Below are positions 9,801-18,901 of a DNA stretch of 64,000 bases, piece after piece (positions within the stretch are counted from its first letter, which is position 1; the number at the start of each line of letters is the position of its first letter). Both the position numbers and the translations under genes were made by a program. Source of the DNA: CAWEYO01 sp963813315 (GTDB taxonomy: Bacteria > Pseudomonadota > Alphaproteobacteria > Rhizobiales > Rhizobiaceae); NCBI GenBank assembly GCA_963813315.1, contig CAWEYO010000010.1:32531-96530 (forward strand), in the 5' to 3' direction. The notes below the pieces were generated by a model, which did not search any database, had not been told where the DNA came from, and worked only from the letters and a program-made list of their open reading frames with translations.

Positions 9801-10214
9801 TTGTTCTACCATTCCATCGTGGATGAAACGGAACCGAAACAATTTTCGGAGATGTTTTTGCCCATGGCGGTTCAGATGCGTCCGAGCCAGGCCCTGCGGT
9901 TGTGGCAGCAAGTAGCGCTGGCGGAGGTGCGCGTAGGCACACCCGACTTGTCCATGCGCCAGCTTGCGATCCTGCTGATCATCTATCTCGACCCGCCGCC
10001 GCACACGGTGCGCGGACTGGCGGACAAGCTCAACGTCAGCAAGCCCGTGATTACGCGCGCCCTCGACACCATGGGCGCGCTCAAATTTGTGTCGCGCCAT
10101 CGGGATGAGCGCGACAGACGAAATGTGCTGGTCAAGCGCACAGTGGAGGGCGCCTTGTTTGTCGAGCGATTTGGCGATGTTATCATCGCCAAAGGCGGAG
10201 AATTGCCGATATGA
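9801..10214 (+). CDS. MarR-family transcriptional regulator
   Basis: A winged-helix regulator of about 137 residues, with the recognition region TVRGLADKLNVSKPVITRAL and the wing RDERDRRNVLVKRT. The start is uncertain. TTG at 9801 has an excellent AGGAGG at 9789-9794 with 6-nt spacing, while the ATGs at 9852 or 9864 would give an N-terminus closer to rhizobial homologues. It overlaps the next gene by 4 nt (ATGA), so the two are translationally coupled. Its target is unknown but may include its own operon with the cell-wall hydrolase. Confidence 0.82.
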   Translation: MFYHSIVDETEPKQFSEMFLPMAVQMRPSQALRLWQQVALAEVRVGTPDLSMRQLAILLIIYLDPPPHTVRGLADKLNVSKPVITRALDTMGALKFVSRHRDERDRRNVLVKRTVEGALFVERFGDVIIAKGGELPI

Positions 10215-11071
10215 GCGTTCATGACAGCCGGCTGCACGCCTTCCGTGCCGATCTGGCGGACGAGCGTCTGCGCGGCAAGGTCGCTGCCGAACGATACGTT
10301 CCGGGCCGGCCGGCGCGCATCGCTGTGCCCGTCGCTGATCTGCGGAAAGCGCCACGCCTCGATTCTGCGCTGAGCTCGCAGATACCTTACGGCGAGGACG
10401 TGCGCGTGTTCGATGAGCGCGAGGGCTGGGCCTGGGTTCAGGCGGTGCGCGACAACTATGTCGGATATGTCGTGGACACGGTGTTCGGGCAGGCGGATGG
10501 CGAGATCACCCATCTGGTAAGCGCCCCGCGGAGCTTCCTCTATCCCGGTCCGGACTTGAGGCTGCCGCGCACTGCCGGTTTGTCGATGGGCTCGCGCGTT
10601 GCGGTTGCCGGTTTCGCGGAAACGCGGGGGACGAGCTACGCCGTCCTGCCGTCAGGCGAGGCGCTGATTGCCGGCCATCTGGCGGATGTCGATTCGGTCG
10701 GTGGTGATTTCGTCGCTGTGGCGGAGATGCTCCTCAACACGCCCTATCTCTGGGGCGGCAACACGGCATTCGGCATCGACTGCTCGGGACTCGTGCAGCT
10801 CTCCATGCGGATGACCGGCCGCGACGTGCTGCGGGATTCCGACATGCAGGCCGCTACGATCGGAAGGTCCATCGACCCGGGCCACGACTTTCACAACCTG
10901 CAGCGGGGTGATCTGGCATTCTGGGAGGGCCACGTAGCGATCATGACCGACGCCGAGAACATGGTTCACGCCAACGGCCACACGATGCTGGTGTCGCGCG
11001 AGCCGCTATCCGCTGCCATCGACAGGATCTCCTACCTCTACGGCGGCCCGACCGGATTTCGGAGGCCGTGA
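10211..11071 (+). CDS. NlpC/P60-family cell-wall peptidase (C40)
   Basis: This 286-residue protein has bacterial SH3-like segments around residues 35-95 (IAVPVADLRKAP) and a C40 peptidase domain at about 165-285. The catalytic Cys191 is in FGIDCSGLVQLS and the His241 region is GDLAFWEGHVAIM. Such enzymes cleave stem-peptide bonds in peptidoglycan. No signal peptide is visible, so export is unclear. The start overlaps the MarR stop. Confidence 0.9.
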   Translation: MSVHDSRLHAFRADLADERLRGKVAAERYVPGRPARIAVPVADLRKAPRLDSALSSQIPYGEDVRVFDEREGWAWVQAVRDNYVGYVVDTVFGQADGEITHLVSAPRSFLYPGPDLRLPRTAGLSMGSRVAVAGFAETRGTSYAVLPSGEALIAGHLADVDSVGGDFVAVAEMLLNTPYLWGGNTAFGIDCSGLVQLSMRMTGRDVLRDSDMQAATIGRSIDPGHDFHNLQRGDLAFWEGHVAIMTDAENMVHANGHTMLVSREPLSAAIDRISYLYGGPTGFRRP

Positions 11072-11083
11072 AAGGAACATCAA

Positions 11084-11178
11084 CCCGAAACCGGTTCCCA
11101 CTTTTGGGTCCGATGCGCTGTTTCGTGTTTGAGCATCGGATTTCCCCGAAACCGGATCCCACTTTCGGGTCCGATGCC
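11084..11178. repeat. Dispersed palindromic element, family A (double core)
   Basis: Two copies of the GAAACCGG-TCCCAC-TTTCGGGTCCGATGC core, joined by GTTTGAGCATCGGATT, lie between the convergent NlpC and dehydrogenase genes. It probably forms a hairpin in both transcripts. Confidence 0.65.
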
Positions 11179-11187
11179 TTGGGCCTT

Positions 11188-12129
11188 TCAGTAACCCGCC
11201 GTCCGATCGACCACGTTCCGCAGCGGCTCGCCACGCTCGAAGGCATCCATCTGGTCGAGCATCGGCTGGACGAGATGGGCGGGATCGGATGTTGCCGCGG
11301 CATGCGGTGTGACGAAGAGCCTGGGGTGGTTCCACAGCCGGCTCGCCTCGGGAATCGGCTCTGTCTCGAACACATCGAGGCTGGCCTCCTTCAGCGTGCC
11401 GTCATCCAGCGCGCGCAGAATGTCAGCGTCGCTTTGCAGTTTGCCGCGGCCGGCATTGATCAGCACCGCGCCGCCGAGCTTGTTGCGGCGCCTGAGCTTG
11501 CGCAGCAAATCGTAGTTGACGATACCTTGCGTTTGCGGGGTGAGCGGCAACAGCACCACCAGAATGTCCGTCGAATTGAGAAAGGGGACTAGCCCGCTCT
11601 CGCCGTGAAAAGTGGCCACGTCAGGCATGTTGCTTTCTCGCCTGGTCCAGCCATTGACCCGGAAGCCCAGCGCAAGCAGTGCGCGAGCCGCGGCGCGCCC
11701 AAGCTGCCCCAATCCCATGATCCCCACCGAAATATCGTCCGCCGGCCTCTGCGGCGGCTCGTGCCAGACTTTGCGCGCCTGTTGCGATCTGTAGAGGAAG
11801 CCCTGCCTGTGGTGGTCGAGCACGCGCCAGACGATATACTCCGTCATATATTGGGTGAGGTTCTCCGCGACCACGCGCACGATCGGCACATTCGGGAGCC
11901 CGGGATCCAGGAAGATGTGATCGACGCCGGCGCCGATCGAGAAAACAGCGCGAAGGTTCGGCAGGCTGGCGAGCAGGTTCGGCCGCTGTTTCCACACGAT
12001 GGCATAGGTGATCGAGGGATCAGCGGGGCCTGCGGGTTCAAGCACGACCTTGCGCCTCGCCGACAGGAGTTCGTGCCACCGCTGCGGATTGAAGCCGGTC
12101 ACGGCGAGAAGGATACGGCCCTTTTCCAT
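11188..12129 (-). CDS. D-2-hydroxyacid dehydrogenase, glyoxylate/hydroxypyruvate reductase-like
   Basis: This 313-residue protein has a Rossmann nucleotide-binding motif (GIMGLGQLGRAAARALLALG), the catalytic arginine segment LINAGRGKLQ, a glutamate in DVFETEPIP and the catalytic histidine in TPHAAA. That pattern fits GhrA-type enzymes reducing glyoxylate or hydroxypyruvate with NAD(P)H, though substrate cannot be read from sequence. It starts 18 bp downstream of the yejF stop on the same strand and could be the last gene of that transcript. Confidence 0.88.
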   Translation of the reverse strand: MEKGRILLAVTGFNPQRWHELLSARRKVVLEPAGPADPSITYAIVWKQRPNLLASLPNLRAVFSIGAGVDHIFLDPGLPNVPIVRVVAENLTQYMTEYIVWRVLDHHRQGFLYRSQQARKVWHEPPQRPADDISVGIMGLGQLGRAAARALLALGFRVNGWTRRESNMPDVATFHGESGLVPFLNSTDILVVLLPLTPQTQGIVNYDLLRKLRRRNKLGGAVLINAGRGKLQSDADILRALDDGTLKEASLDVFETEPIPEASRLWNHPRLFVTPHAAATSDPAHLVQPMLDQMDAFERGEPLRNVVDRTAGY

Positions 12130-12146
12130 GCCGGCGTTTCCTGTTG

Positions 12147-13775
12147 CTACTGGCTTACGACGCCTGTCGGCGCGGTCTCGATCCGGAAGGCTGCCGAAAT
12201 CAGCGCCTTCGTATAGTCGCTTTGCGGCCTTGCGAAAATCTGTTCAGAGGTGCCGTATTCGACAATCTTGCCATTGCGCATGACGATCACGTCGTTCGCC
12301 AGCGCGCGGATCACCTTGAGGTCGTGACTGATGAAAAGATAGGCCAGATTGTGCCTGGCCTGTAGTGCCCTGAGCAGGTCGACCACCTGCGCCTGCACGC
12401 TCATGTCCAGCGCCGAAGTCGGTTCATCCAGCATGACAAAGCGCGGATTGAGCACCATGGCGCGAGCTATCGCAATGCGCTGGCGCTGGCCGCCGGAGAA
12501 TTCGTGCGGGTAGCGATGGCGCGTCTCAGGGTCGAGCCCGACCTCCTCGAGCACGTCGACGACACGCCGGTCGCGCTCTTCGGGCGAAAGCCCCGGCTCA
12601 TGAATCGTCAGCCCTTCCTCGATGATTTCCGTGACCGACATTCGCGGACTGAGCGAGCCGAATGGGTCCTGGAAGACGATTTGCAGCTCGCGCCGAAGCG
12701 GCCGCATCTCCTTGAAAGAGAGGCGGTCGATGTCGCGCCCGTCGAAATGGATGCGGCCGTCGGAGGAAATCATTCGGGAAAGCGCCAGGCCGAGCGTCGT
12801 CTTGCCCGAGCCGGATTCGCCAACGACGCCGAGGGTCTGTCCGGCGCGCACTACGACGTCGATCCCGTCGACCGCCTTCACATGGTCGACAGTACGCCGG
12901 AAGAAACCCTGCTTGATCGGAAACCAGACCTTGATGCCGTCGCCTTTCATGACGGTCGGAGCAGCGGTGTCGGCCTTTGGTGGCCTGCCTTTCGGCTCCG
13001 CGGCCAGCAGGTGCCTCGTATAGTCGTGTCGCGGGTTGGCAAAAATTTCGGCGGTGGGGCCCGCCTCCACGATCCTGCCCCCGGTCATTACGCAAACACG
13101 ATCAGCGATCTTGCGGACGATCCCCAGGTCGTGCGTAATGAACAGCATCGACATGCCCTTGCGCGCCTTCAGGCGTGCCAGGAGCTCAAGGATCTGCGCC
13201 TGGACGGTGACGTCCAGCGCGGTCGTAGGCTCGTCGGCGATCAGCAGCTCCGGTTCGTTCGCGAGCGCCATCGCGATCATCACGCGCTGCCGCTGTCCTC
13301 CGGAGAGCTGGTGTGGATAGGCCTGCAAACGCTTTTCAGGTTCCCGGATGCCGACTTCGTTCAAGAGTTCGAGCGTGCGCTTGCGCTGTGCCGCATCGCC
13401 CATGCCCTGATGCAGCTTCAGTACCTCGCCGACCTGCTGCTCGATCGTGTGCAACGGGTTGAGCGACGTCATCGGCTCCTGGAAGATCATCGTGATCTTG
13501 TTGCCGCGCACGCGCCGCAACTCCTTCTCGCTGCGGGCCAGGAGATTCTTGCCGCTGAACAGGATTTCACCGGAGGGATGACTTGCAGCCGGATAGGGCA
13601 GGAGCTTCAGGACGGAGAGCGCCGACACCGACTTGCCCGAGCCGGATTCGCCGACCAGCGCAACCGTTTCGCCCTTGGCGATGTCGAAGGAAATGTGGTC
13701 GACAGCAGTCGTGACCCTGCCGCCTTGGGCGAAGGCCACCGAGAGGTCGCGCACAGAGAGGAGGGGGGAGGTCAA
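12147..13775 (-). CDS. yejF: ABC transporter ATP-binding protein with two nucleotide-binding domains, YejF-like
   Basis: This 542-residue protein fuses two ABC ATPase domains. Each has a Walker A (GESGSGKS and GESGSGKT), a signature (LSGGQRQRV and FSGGQRQRI) and a Walker B (LLIADEPTTALD and VMLDEPTSALD). It energises a peptide importer related to Yej, which takes up microcin C and oligopeptides in enterobacteria. The start codon is TTG at 13773-13775, overlapping the vapC stop in TTGA. A toxin-antitoxin pair thus separates it from its permease genes. Confidence 0.93.
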   Translation of the reverse strand: MTSPLLSVRDLSVAFAQGGRVTTAVDHISFDIAKGETVALVGESGSGKSVSALSVLKLLPYPAASHPSGEILFSGKNLLARSEKELRRVRGNKITMIFQEPMTSLNPLHTIEQQVGEVLKLHQGMGDAAQRKRTLELLNEVGIREPEKRLQAYPHQLSGGQRQRVMIAMALANEPELLIADEPTTALDVTVQAQILELLARLKARKGMSMLFITHDLGIVRKIADRVCVMTGGRIVEAGPTAEIFANPRHDYTRHLLAAEPKGRPPKADTAAPTVMKGDGIKVWFPIKQGFFRRTVDHVKAVDGIDVVVRAGQTLGVVGESGSGKTTLGLALSRMISSDGRIHFDGRDIDRLSFKEMRPLRRELQIVFQDPFGSLSPRMSVTEIIEEGLTIHEPGLSPEERDRRVVDVLEEVGLDPETRHRYPHEFSGGQRQRIAIARAMVLNPRFVMLDEPTSALDMSVQAQVVDLLRALQARHNLAYLFISHDLKVIRALANDVIVMRNGKIVEYGTSEQIFARPQSDYTKALISAAFRIETAPTGVVSQ

Positions 13776-14164
13776 AGCGCAGCCTCGACATCTGTCAAAC
13801 TGAAATCATCGCCCTTGAAAAGCAGCGGCTCGCCGCGCGCCGTGGCGAGCGCATAGGCGAAGCAGTCGCCGAGATTGAGCTTCGCTGGATGATTACCTCT
13901 GCCGAATTTCAGGTAGGCCCTACGCGCGAGATAGGCCTGCTCGGCAGTAATCTGAGCAAGATCGATTCTCAACGCTCCAAGCAAAGGATCGAGTTCGCGG
14001 CCCTTCGCTGCCTCAGGACGGGAATCGACCCGAACGGCAGCTTCAAGGTAGTTTACCGGCGACATGGCATGGCGGGCATTTCCTGCCAAAAGCAAGTCTT
14101 CCATCGCCGGTCCTTCCGGCTCCTCCAAGAGGATAGCCAAGGCTGCGGATGCGTCGACGATCAT
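13772..14164 (-). CDS. vapC: VapC-type PIN-domain toxin ribonuclease
   Basis: A 130-residue PIN protein starts MIVDASAALAILLEEPEG. The acidic residues expected for the Mg-dependent site are visible: Asp4, the Glu in NYLEA, the Asp in NLGDCFAYALA and an Asp in KGDDFSL. VapC toxins cleave specific RNAs and are held inactive by VapB. It overlaps vapB upstream by 4 nt and yejF downstream by 3 nt, so it is embedded in the yej operon. Confidence 0.9.
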   Translation of the reverse strand: MIVDASAALAILLEEPEGPAMEDLLLAGNARHAMSPVNYLEAAVRVDSRPEAAKGRELDPLLGALRIDLAQITAEQAYLARRAYLKFGRGNHPAKLNLGDCFAYALATARGEPLLFKGDDFSLTDVEAAL

Positions 14165-14409
14165 TTGGGCAAACCAAGTTCGTCGTAGAGACCCGAATGA
14201 TCACTCGTCAGGCCGGCCGGCGTCGGGCCCGACCGCTGCAGGATTTCCCGAACACGGGCCTTCTTGAGTCGGAAATCCTCATCCCTGCGAAGCCGTGCGA
14301 GTCTCTCCTCGAGAGCATGCTGGATTGCCGAAGTCAGGCTCTCGCCCGTCTGGGCGGCGACTTCCCTCGCCAGCCTTTCGACAGCCTCATTCTTTATATT
14401 CAGGCCCAT
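14161..14409 (-). CDS. vapB: VapB-type antitoxin (Rv0623-like)
   Basis: The 82-residue antitoxin begins MGLNIKNEAVERLAREVAA, the ribbon-helix-helix-like opening of this family, with a C-terminal toxin-binding tail. I prefer the ATG at 14409 because a GGAG sits 6 nt upstream; an ATG four codons earlier (14421) overlaps the operator-like repeat. It pairs with the adjacent vapC and probably represses its own promoter. Confidence 0.87.
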   Translation of the reverse strand: MGLNIKNEAVERLAREVAAQTGESLTSAIQHALEERLARLRRDEDFRLKKARVREILQRSGPTPAGLTSDHSGLYDELGLPK

Positions 14410-14419
14410 TCGAGTCTCC

Positions 14420-14448
14420 ATGGTAGAAAGTTGTCGATTTTATACCAT
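14420..14448 (-). promoter_or_regulatory. Putative vapBC promoter/operator
   Basis: An inverted repeat, ATGGTA (14420-14425) and TACCAT (14443-14448), frames a TATAAAAT box on the minus strand just upstream of vapB. This layout suits autoregulation by a VapB-VapC complex and gives the module its own promoter inside the yej operon. Confidence 0.45.
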
Positions 14449-14458
14449 AGGTGTTGGC

Positions 14459-15610
14459 TCATTTGAACGTCTTGCGCGGATCGAATGCGTCGCGGCTCGC
14501 CTCGCCAACGAAAATCAGAAGCGACAGCATGAGCGACAGCGCGACGAAGCCGGTCATGCCGAGCCATGGTGCGTTGAGGTTGCGCTGCCCCTGACGCAGC
14601 AGCTCGCCGAGTGAGGCGGAGCCGGGGGGCAGTCCGAAGCCGAGAAAGTCGAGGGAGGTCAGCGTGGTGATGGAGCCGTTGAGGATGAAGGGCAGGAATG
14701 TCAGCGTGGCCACCATCGCATTCGGCAGCAGATGCCGCAGCATGATGGTATGGTTCGGGACGCCGAGAGCGCGCGCGGCGTTCACATATTCGAAATTGCG
14801 AGCGCGCAGGAACTCCGCCCGCACAACACCGACCAGAGACACCCATGAGAAGGCCAGCATGATGCCGAGCAGGATGAAGAAGCCGGGCGGCAGCACGGCG
14901 GAGATGATCAGGATCAGATAGAGCACGGGGATCGCCGACCAGATTTCGATGAAGCGCTGGAAGAGCAGGTCGGTCCAACCGCCGAAATAGCCCTGCACGG
15001 CTCCGGCCGACACGCCGATGACGGTCGAGCACAATGTGAGCACGAGGCCGAACAGCACGGAAATGCGAAAGCCGTAGATGACGCGGGCGAAAACGTCGCG
15101 AGCCTGGTCATCGGTGCCAAGCCAGTTCCAGTTGCCGATCGTGCAGTTGGGGTCGTTGGCGCCCTGCGGAAAGCGGGCGCAGCGTGTGGCCCTGTCATAG
15201 AGCCAGGATGGCTTGGCGGGTGCTGCCTCGGGTATTTCGTTGTTGACCGTTTGGTATGAGTAGCGGATCGGCGGCCAGACAAGCCAGCCATTGGCGTTGA
15301 TTTCGTCCGCGATGACGGGGTCGCGGTAGTCGGTGACCGCGAGGAAGCCACCGAACTTCTCTTCAGGATAGTCGACCAGCACCGGAAACAGGATTTCGCC
15401 CTTGTACGAGGCGATCAGCGGCTTGTCGTTGGCGATGAGCTCAGCGCAAAGCGAGAGCACGAACAGCACGAGGAATATCCACAAGGACCAGTAGCCGCGC
15501 CGGTTGGCCTTGAAATTCTCCCAGCGCCGCTGATTGAGCGGCGAGAGCCGTGGCTTCGCCGCGGTTTCCCGCACTTTGCCTGCCTCGGCCTTTTCCCGAA
15601 TGTTCAACAT
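14459..15610 (-). CDS. yejE: Peptide/microcin C ABC transporter permease, YejE-like
   Basis: This 383-residue inner-membrane permease has an N-terminal membrane segment (SLWIFLVLFVLSLCAELI), a long periplasmic insert typical of YejE, and five later hydrophobic segments with the binding-protein-dependent transport motif (EFLRARNFEYVNAARALGVP). The ATG at 15608-15610 overlaps the yejB stop as TGATG, preferred over a longer in-frame start. vapBC follows 50 bp downstream. Confidence 0.93.
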   Translation of the reverse strand: MLNIREKAEAGKVRETAAKPRLSPLNQRRWENFKANRRGYWSLWIFLVLFVLSLCAELIANDKPLIASYKGEILFPVLVDYPEEKFGGFLAVTDYRDPVIADEINANGWLVWPPIRYSYQTVNNEIPEAAPAKPSWLYDRATRCARFPQGANDPNCTIGNWNWLGTDDQARDVFARVIYGFRISVLFGLVLTLCSTVIGVSAGAVQGYFGGWTDLLFQRFIEIWSAIPVLYLILIISAVLPPGFFILLGIMLAFSWVSLVGVVRAEFLRARNFEYVNAARALGVPNHTIMLRHLLPNAMVATLTFLPFILNGSITTLTSLDFLGFGLPPGSASLGELLRQGQRNLNAPWLGMTGFVALSLMLSLLIFVGEASRDAFDPRKTFK

Positions 15611-16713
15611 CAGACGTCTCTCCGCTCGAAATCGATGCGCGGATCGATCCACGTGTAGATGAGGTCCGAAATCAGGTTAACGAACAGGCCCAGCAGGGAA
15701 AAGATGTAGAGATTGGCAAAGACAACCGGATAGTCGCGGTCGAGCACGGAGCGGTAGCCAAGCAGGCCGAGCCCGTCGAGCGAAAAGATGTTCTCGATGA
15801 GCAGCGAGCCGGTGAAGAAGGCCGAAATGAATGCACCTGGAAAGCCGGCGATCACGATCAGCATGGCGTTGCGGAAGACATGTCCGTACAGCACCTGACG
15901 TTCGGACAGGCCCTTGGCGCGGGCGGTGATCACATATTGCTTGCGGATTTCGTCCAGGAACGAGTTCTTGGTCAGCAAGGTGGTCGTGGCGAATGCAGAC
16001 AACACCATCGCGGTGAGCGGCAAGGTAAGATGCCAGAAATAGTCAACGATCTTTTCCGGCCACGACAACTGATCGAAATTTTCCGATACCAGGCCGCGCA
16101 GCGGAAACCAGTCAAAGAACGAGCCACCGGCAAACAGCACCATCAGCAGGATCGCGAACAGAAAGCCCGGTATGGCATAGCCGACGATGACGACGGCACT
16201 GGTCCAGACGTCGAAGGACGAGCCGTCTTTGACGGCCTTGCGGATGCCCAGCGGGATCGAGATCAGATAGGATAGCAGCGTGATCCAGAGCCCGATGGAA
16301 ATTGAAACCGGCATTTTCTCGATGATCAGGTCGAGCACGGAGATCTTGCGGAAGAAGCTCTCGCCAAAGTCGAAGCGCGCGTAGTCCCACAGCATCTTGA
16401 AGAAGCGTTCGACCGGCGGCCTGTCGAAGCCGAATTGTTGTTCGAGCTTGGCGATGAACTCCGGGTCGAGGCCTTGCGCGCCGCGATATCTCGAGGACGT
16501 TTCGCCGCCGACGTCAAAATTGTTGCCGCCCGTGTCCGCGCCGCCGCCGCCCGAAATGCGGTCGGTGGAGTCGCCGCCCTGGCCCTGCAGCTTGGCGATC
16601 ACCTGCTCGACAGGGCCGCCGGGCGCGAACTGGATGACGGCAAACGAGATCGCCATGATCCCGAAGAGCGTCGGGACCATCAGCAGGATGCGGCGGAGAA
16701 TATAGGCGCCCAT
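15610..16713 (-). CDS. yejB: Peptide/microcin C ABC transporter permease, YejB-like
   Basis: This 367-residue permease begins MGAYILRRILLMVPTLFGIM, the standard first transmembrane helix of DppB/YejB permeases. A periplasmic region follows, then five more membrane segments and the cytoplasmic coupling motif (YVITARAKGLSERQVLYGHV). It pairs with YejE to form the channel and is coupled to it by a 1-nt overlap. Confidence 0.94.
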   Translation of the reverse strand: MGAYILRRILLMVPTLFGIMAISFAVIQFAPGGPVEQVIAKLQGQGGDSTDRISGGGGADTGGNNFDVGGETSSRYRGAQGLDPEFIAKLEQQFGFDRPPVERFFKMLWDYARFDFGESFFRKISVLDLIIEKMPVSISIGLWITLLSYLISIPLGIRKAVKDGSSFDVWTSAVVIVGYAIPGFLFAILLMVLFAGGSFFDWFPLRGLVSENFDQLSWPEKIVDYFWHLTLPLTAMVLSAFATTTLLTKNSFLDEIRKQYVITARAKGLSERQVLYGHVFRNAMLIVIAGFPGAFISAFFTGSLLIENIFSLDGLGLLGYRSVLDRDYPVVFANLYIFSLLGLFVNLISDLIYTWIDPRIDFERRDV

Positions 16714-16752
16714 CAGGCGAAAGCCTCCGAGGCGGGGCCGTGTCTATAACTG

Positions 16753-18648
16753 TCAGCTCTTGCCAATCGCCTTCGCCTTGTTTTCATCGAACCACCAAAG
16801 CGCCTCGACCGGAAATCCGTAGTCTGGCTTCGGCTCCTTGAATGCGAACATGTCCCAGAAGCCGGCCCGGTGATTCGCGGAATACCAATTTGGAATCCAG
16901 TCGAGCCGCGCACGCAAGACCCGGTCTAGCGCGCGCATCGCCACAGTCAGGCTTTCACGGTCCTTGGCGCGGCCGACAGCCTCGACCAGGGCGTCCACTG
17001 CCGGGTCCCTGGTGCCGGGCAGGTTTCGGGAGCTGGGGCTTGCCGCGCCGCGCGAATGGAAGAACAGCTCAACGTCATCGCGCGTCGGCGTCGCCGAGAA
17101 GGAGAACGCGACAGAGGTCATGTCGAAGTCGAATTCGGTCTGTCTCAGCGTGTACTGGGCGGAATCCACCATGCGGATCGTGGCATCGATGCCGATTGCG
17201 CGCATGTTGCCAACGAAAGGCGTCAAGATGCGTGTGAAGGTCTCGTCTTCGACAAGGATTTCCAGCGTCAGCCGCTCGCCCTTTTCATTCTCGACCATGG
17301 CGCCGTTACGCTTCCAGCCGGCCTCCGCAAGCAGCCTCGACGCGGTGCCGAGCAGTTTGCGGTCACGGCCCGAACCGTCCGATGCCGGCTGCATCACAGC
17401 CTCGCCAAACGCCTCCTTCGGTACCTGGTTGCGTAGCGGCTCGAGAAGGGCGAGTTCGTTCGCCGACGGCATTCCCTCCGCGCGATAGTCCGACCGCTCG
17501 AATGTCGAATGCGACCGCTGATAAGCCCCATAGAAGAGATTGCGGTTTGTCCATTCGAAGTCGAAGCAAAGGGCAACCGCCTTGCGGACCCGCAGATCGC
17601 GGAAGCGTTCCCGTCGCTGATTGAGCGCCATTGCCTGCATGGAAGGACGCTTTTCGCCCGGAAACTCCCGTTTCACGACCTTGCCCTCCTTCAGTGCCGG
17701 AAAGTCATAACCCGTCGCCCAGGTGCGCGAGACGAATTCCTGCCGGTAGAGCACCTCGCCCTTCTTGAAAGCCTCGAACCCCGCCTGCCGGTCGCGATAG
17801 AACTCGATCCGGATGCGATCGAAATTGAAAAGACCCCGGTTGACCGGCAGGTGTTGGCCCCAATAGTCGGCGACCCGCTCAAATTCGATGGTCTGCCCGG
17901 CAGAGACGCGACCTACCTTGTAGGGCCCGGACCCGAGCGGTGGGGTAATGAGGGCAGCCTCGAAGGAATTGGCCTCGTAGAAGGCCTTCGAGACGATCGG
18001 AAATTCGACGACCGTCAGGACGGTCCGGTCGGACTGCTTGCCGTCGAATTTCAGGCGTACGGTGTGCGAATTGACCGCCTCGGCCGCGGCGAGATGGAGC
18101 AGCGGAAGCTGCAGGTCGTAGTGACCTTTTTCCTTGTAGGTCTGAAGCGTAAAGACAACATCGTCGGCGGTCAGTGGGGTTCCGTCATGGAAATGCGCTG
18201 CCGGCCGGAGCTTGAATTCGAACGTGTTGCGGTCGTCCGAGATGGAGACGGAATTGGCCAGCAGGCCGTAGACCGCATCCGGTTCATCGAGCGCTCGCAC
18301 CATCAGCTGGTCGAAACACATCTCCATGCGCGGCGGACCATCGCCCTTCGGCGTGAAGCAGTTCAATGTGTTGAAGGTGAGTACGCTCTGGTTGTAGACC
18401 CAGTTGGGAGGCGAGAAATTGAACATACCGCCCTTCGGCGCGTTCGGGTTCACATAGTCGAAATGCTCGAAATCCGGCGGATATTTCAGGTCGCCGAAAG
18501 CCGACAGGCCGTGGAGCTCCGCGCCGGTCCGGGTTTGAGCGAAGGCGCGGCCCGGAAACAGCGCCGCGGCGGCACCGGCGGCGCCGAGCGCCAGGAAATC
18601 TCGTCGGGCAAGACGCAATGCTGGCATCGTCCAAGGTTCCGTTTTCAT
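16753..18648 (-). CDS. yejA: Periplasmic solute-binding protein of the Yej-type transporter, copy 1
   Basis: About 631 residues starting MKTEPWTMPALRLARRDF. The leader carries RRDFLALGAAG, a plausible twin-arginine signal ending near AFA. The mature part has the YejA-like opening LKYPPDFEHFDYVNPNAPKGG and is an SBP_bac_5 extracytoplasmic binding protein for peptides or microcin-like substrates. It is the first gene of the compact yejA-B-E unit. A TTG at 18663 is an alternative start. Three palindromes separate it from the upstream second copy. Confidence 0.92.
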   Translation of the reverse strand: MKTEPWTMPALRLARRDFLALGAAGAAAALFPGRAFAQTRTGAELHGLSAFGDLKYPPDFEHFDYVNPNAPKGGMFNFSPPNWVYNQSVLTFNTLNCFTPKGDGPPRMEMCFDQLMVRALDEPDAVYGLLANSVSISDDRNTFEFKLRPAAHFHDGTPLTADDVVFTLQTYKEKGHYDLQLPLLHLAAAEAVNSHTVRLKFDGKQSDRTVLTVVEFPIVSKAFYEANSFEAALITPPLGSGPYKVGRVSAGQTIEFERVADYWGQHLPVNRGLFNFDRIRIEFYRDRQAGFEAFKKGEVLYRQEFVSRTWATGYDFPALKEGKVVKREFPGEKRPSMQAMALNQRRERFRDLRVRKAVALCFDFEWTNRNLFYGAYQRSHSTFERSDYRAEGMPSANELALLEPLRNQVPKEAFGEAVMQPASDGSGRDRKLLGTASRLLAEAGWKRNGAMVENEKGERLTLEILVEDETFTRILTPFVGNMRAIGIDATIRMVDSAQYTLRQTEFDFDMTSVAFSFSATPTRDDVELFFHSRGAASPSSRNLPGTRDPAVDALVEAVGRAKDRESLTVAMRALDRVLRARLDWIPNWYSANHRAGFWDMFAFKEPKPDYGFPVEALWWFDENKAKAIGKS

Positions 18649-18671
18649 CAGGCCGCGTCTCAATTGGCGAG

Positions 18672-18814
18672 CTAGGGTGTGTGGAGATTCAGGTCAGGCC
18701 GAGCCGAAAATGGCGGTTTTCGAGAACCGGCACGCAGCGTACGTTTGGGTACGTGAGTACCGCAGAAGACTGCCATTTGCAGGCCGGCATCACCTGAATA
18801 CCAACACACCCTAG
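18672..18814. repeat. CTAG-bounded palindrome 1 (about 143 bp)
   Basis: CTAGGGTGTGTGG at 18672 pairs imperfectly with the arm ending CCAACACACCCTAG at 18814, and the pairing continues inward through ATTCAGGT/ACCTGAAT and AATGGC/GCCATT. No coding frame is present. It would form one long hairpin in RNA. Confidence 0.8.
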
Positions 18815-18888
18815 TGTGGTGGATTTGAAGTTCCTGTCATTTCCATGGCATCCGCGTTCAGGAACTTCAAATCCGTAAACCACACTAG
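18811..18888. repeat. CTAG-bounded palindrome 2 (78 bp)
   Basis: CTAGTGTGGTGGATTTGAAG (from 18811) matches the reverse complement of the arm ending at 18888 except for a small insertion; GGATTTGAAGTTCCTG pairs exactly. It shares the CTAG at 18811-18814 with palindrome 1. Confidence 0.85.
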
Positions 18889-18901
18889 ATTCAATAAGTT
18901 G

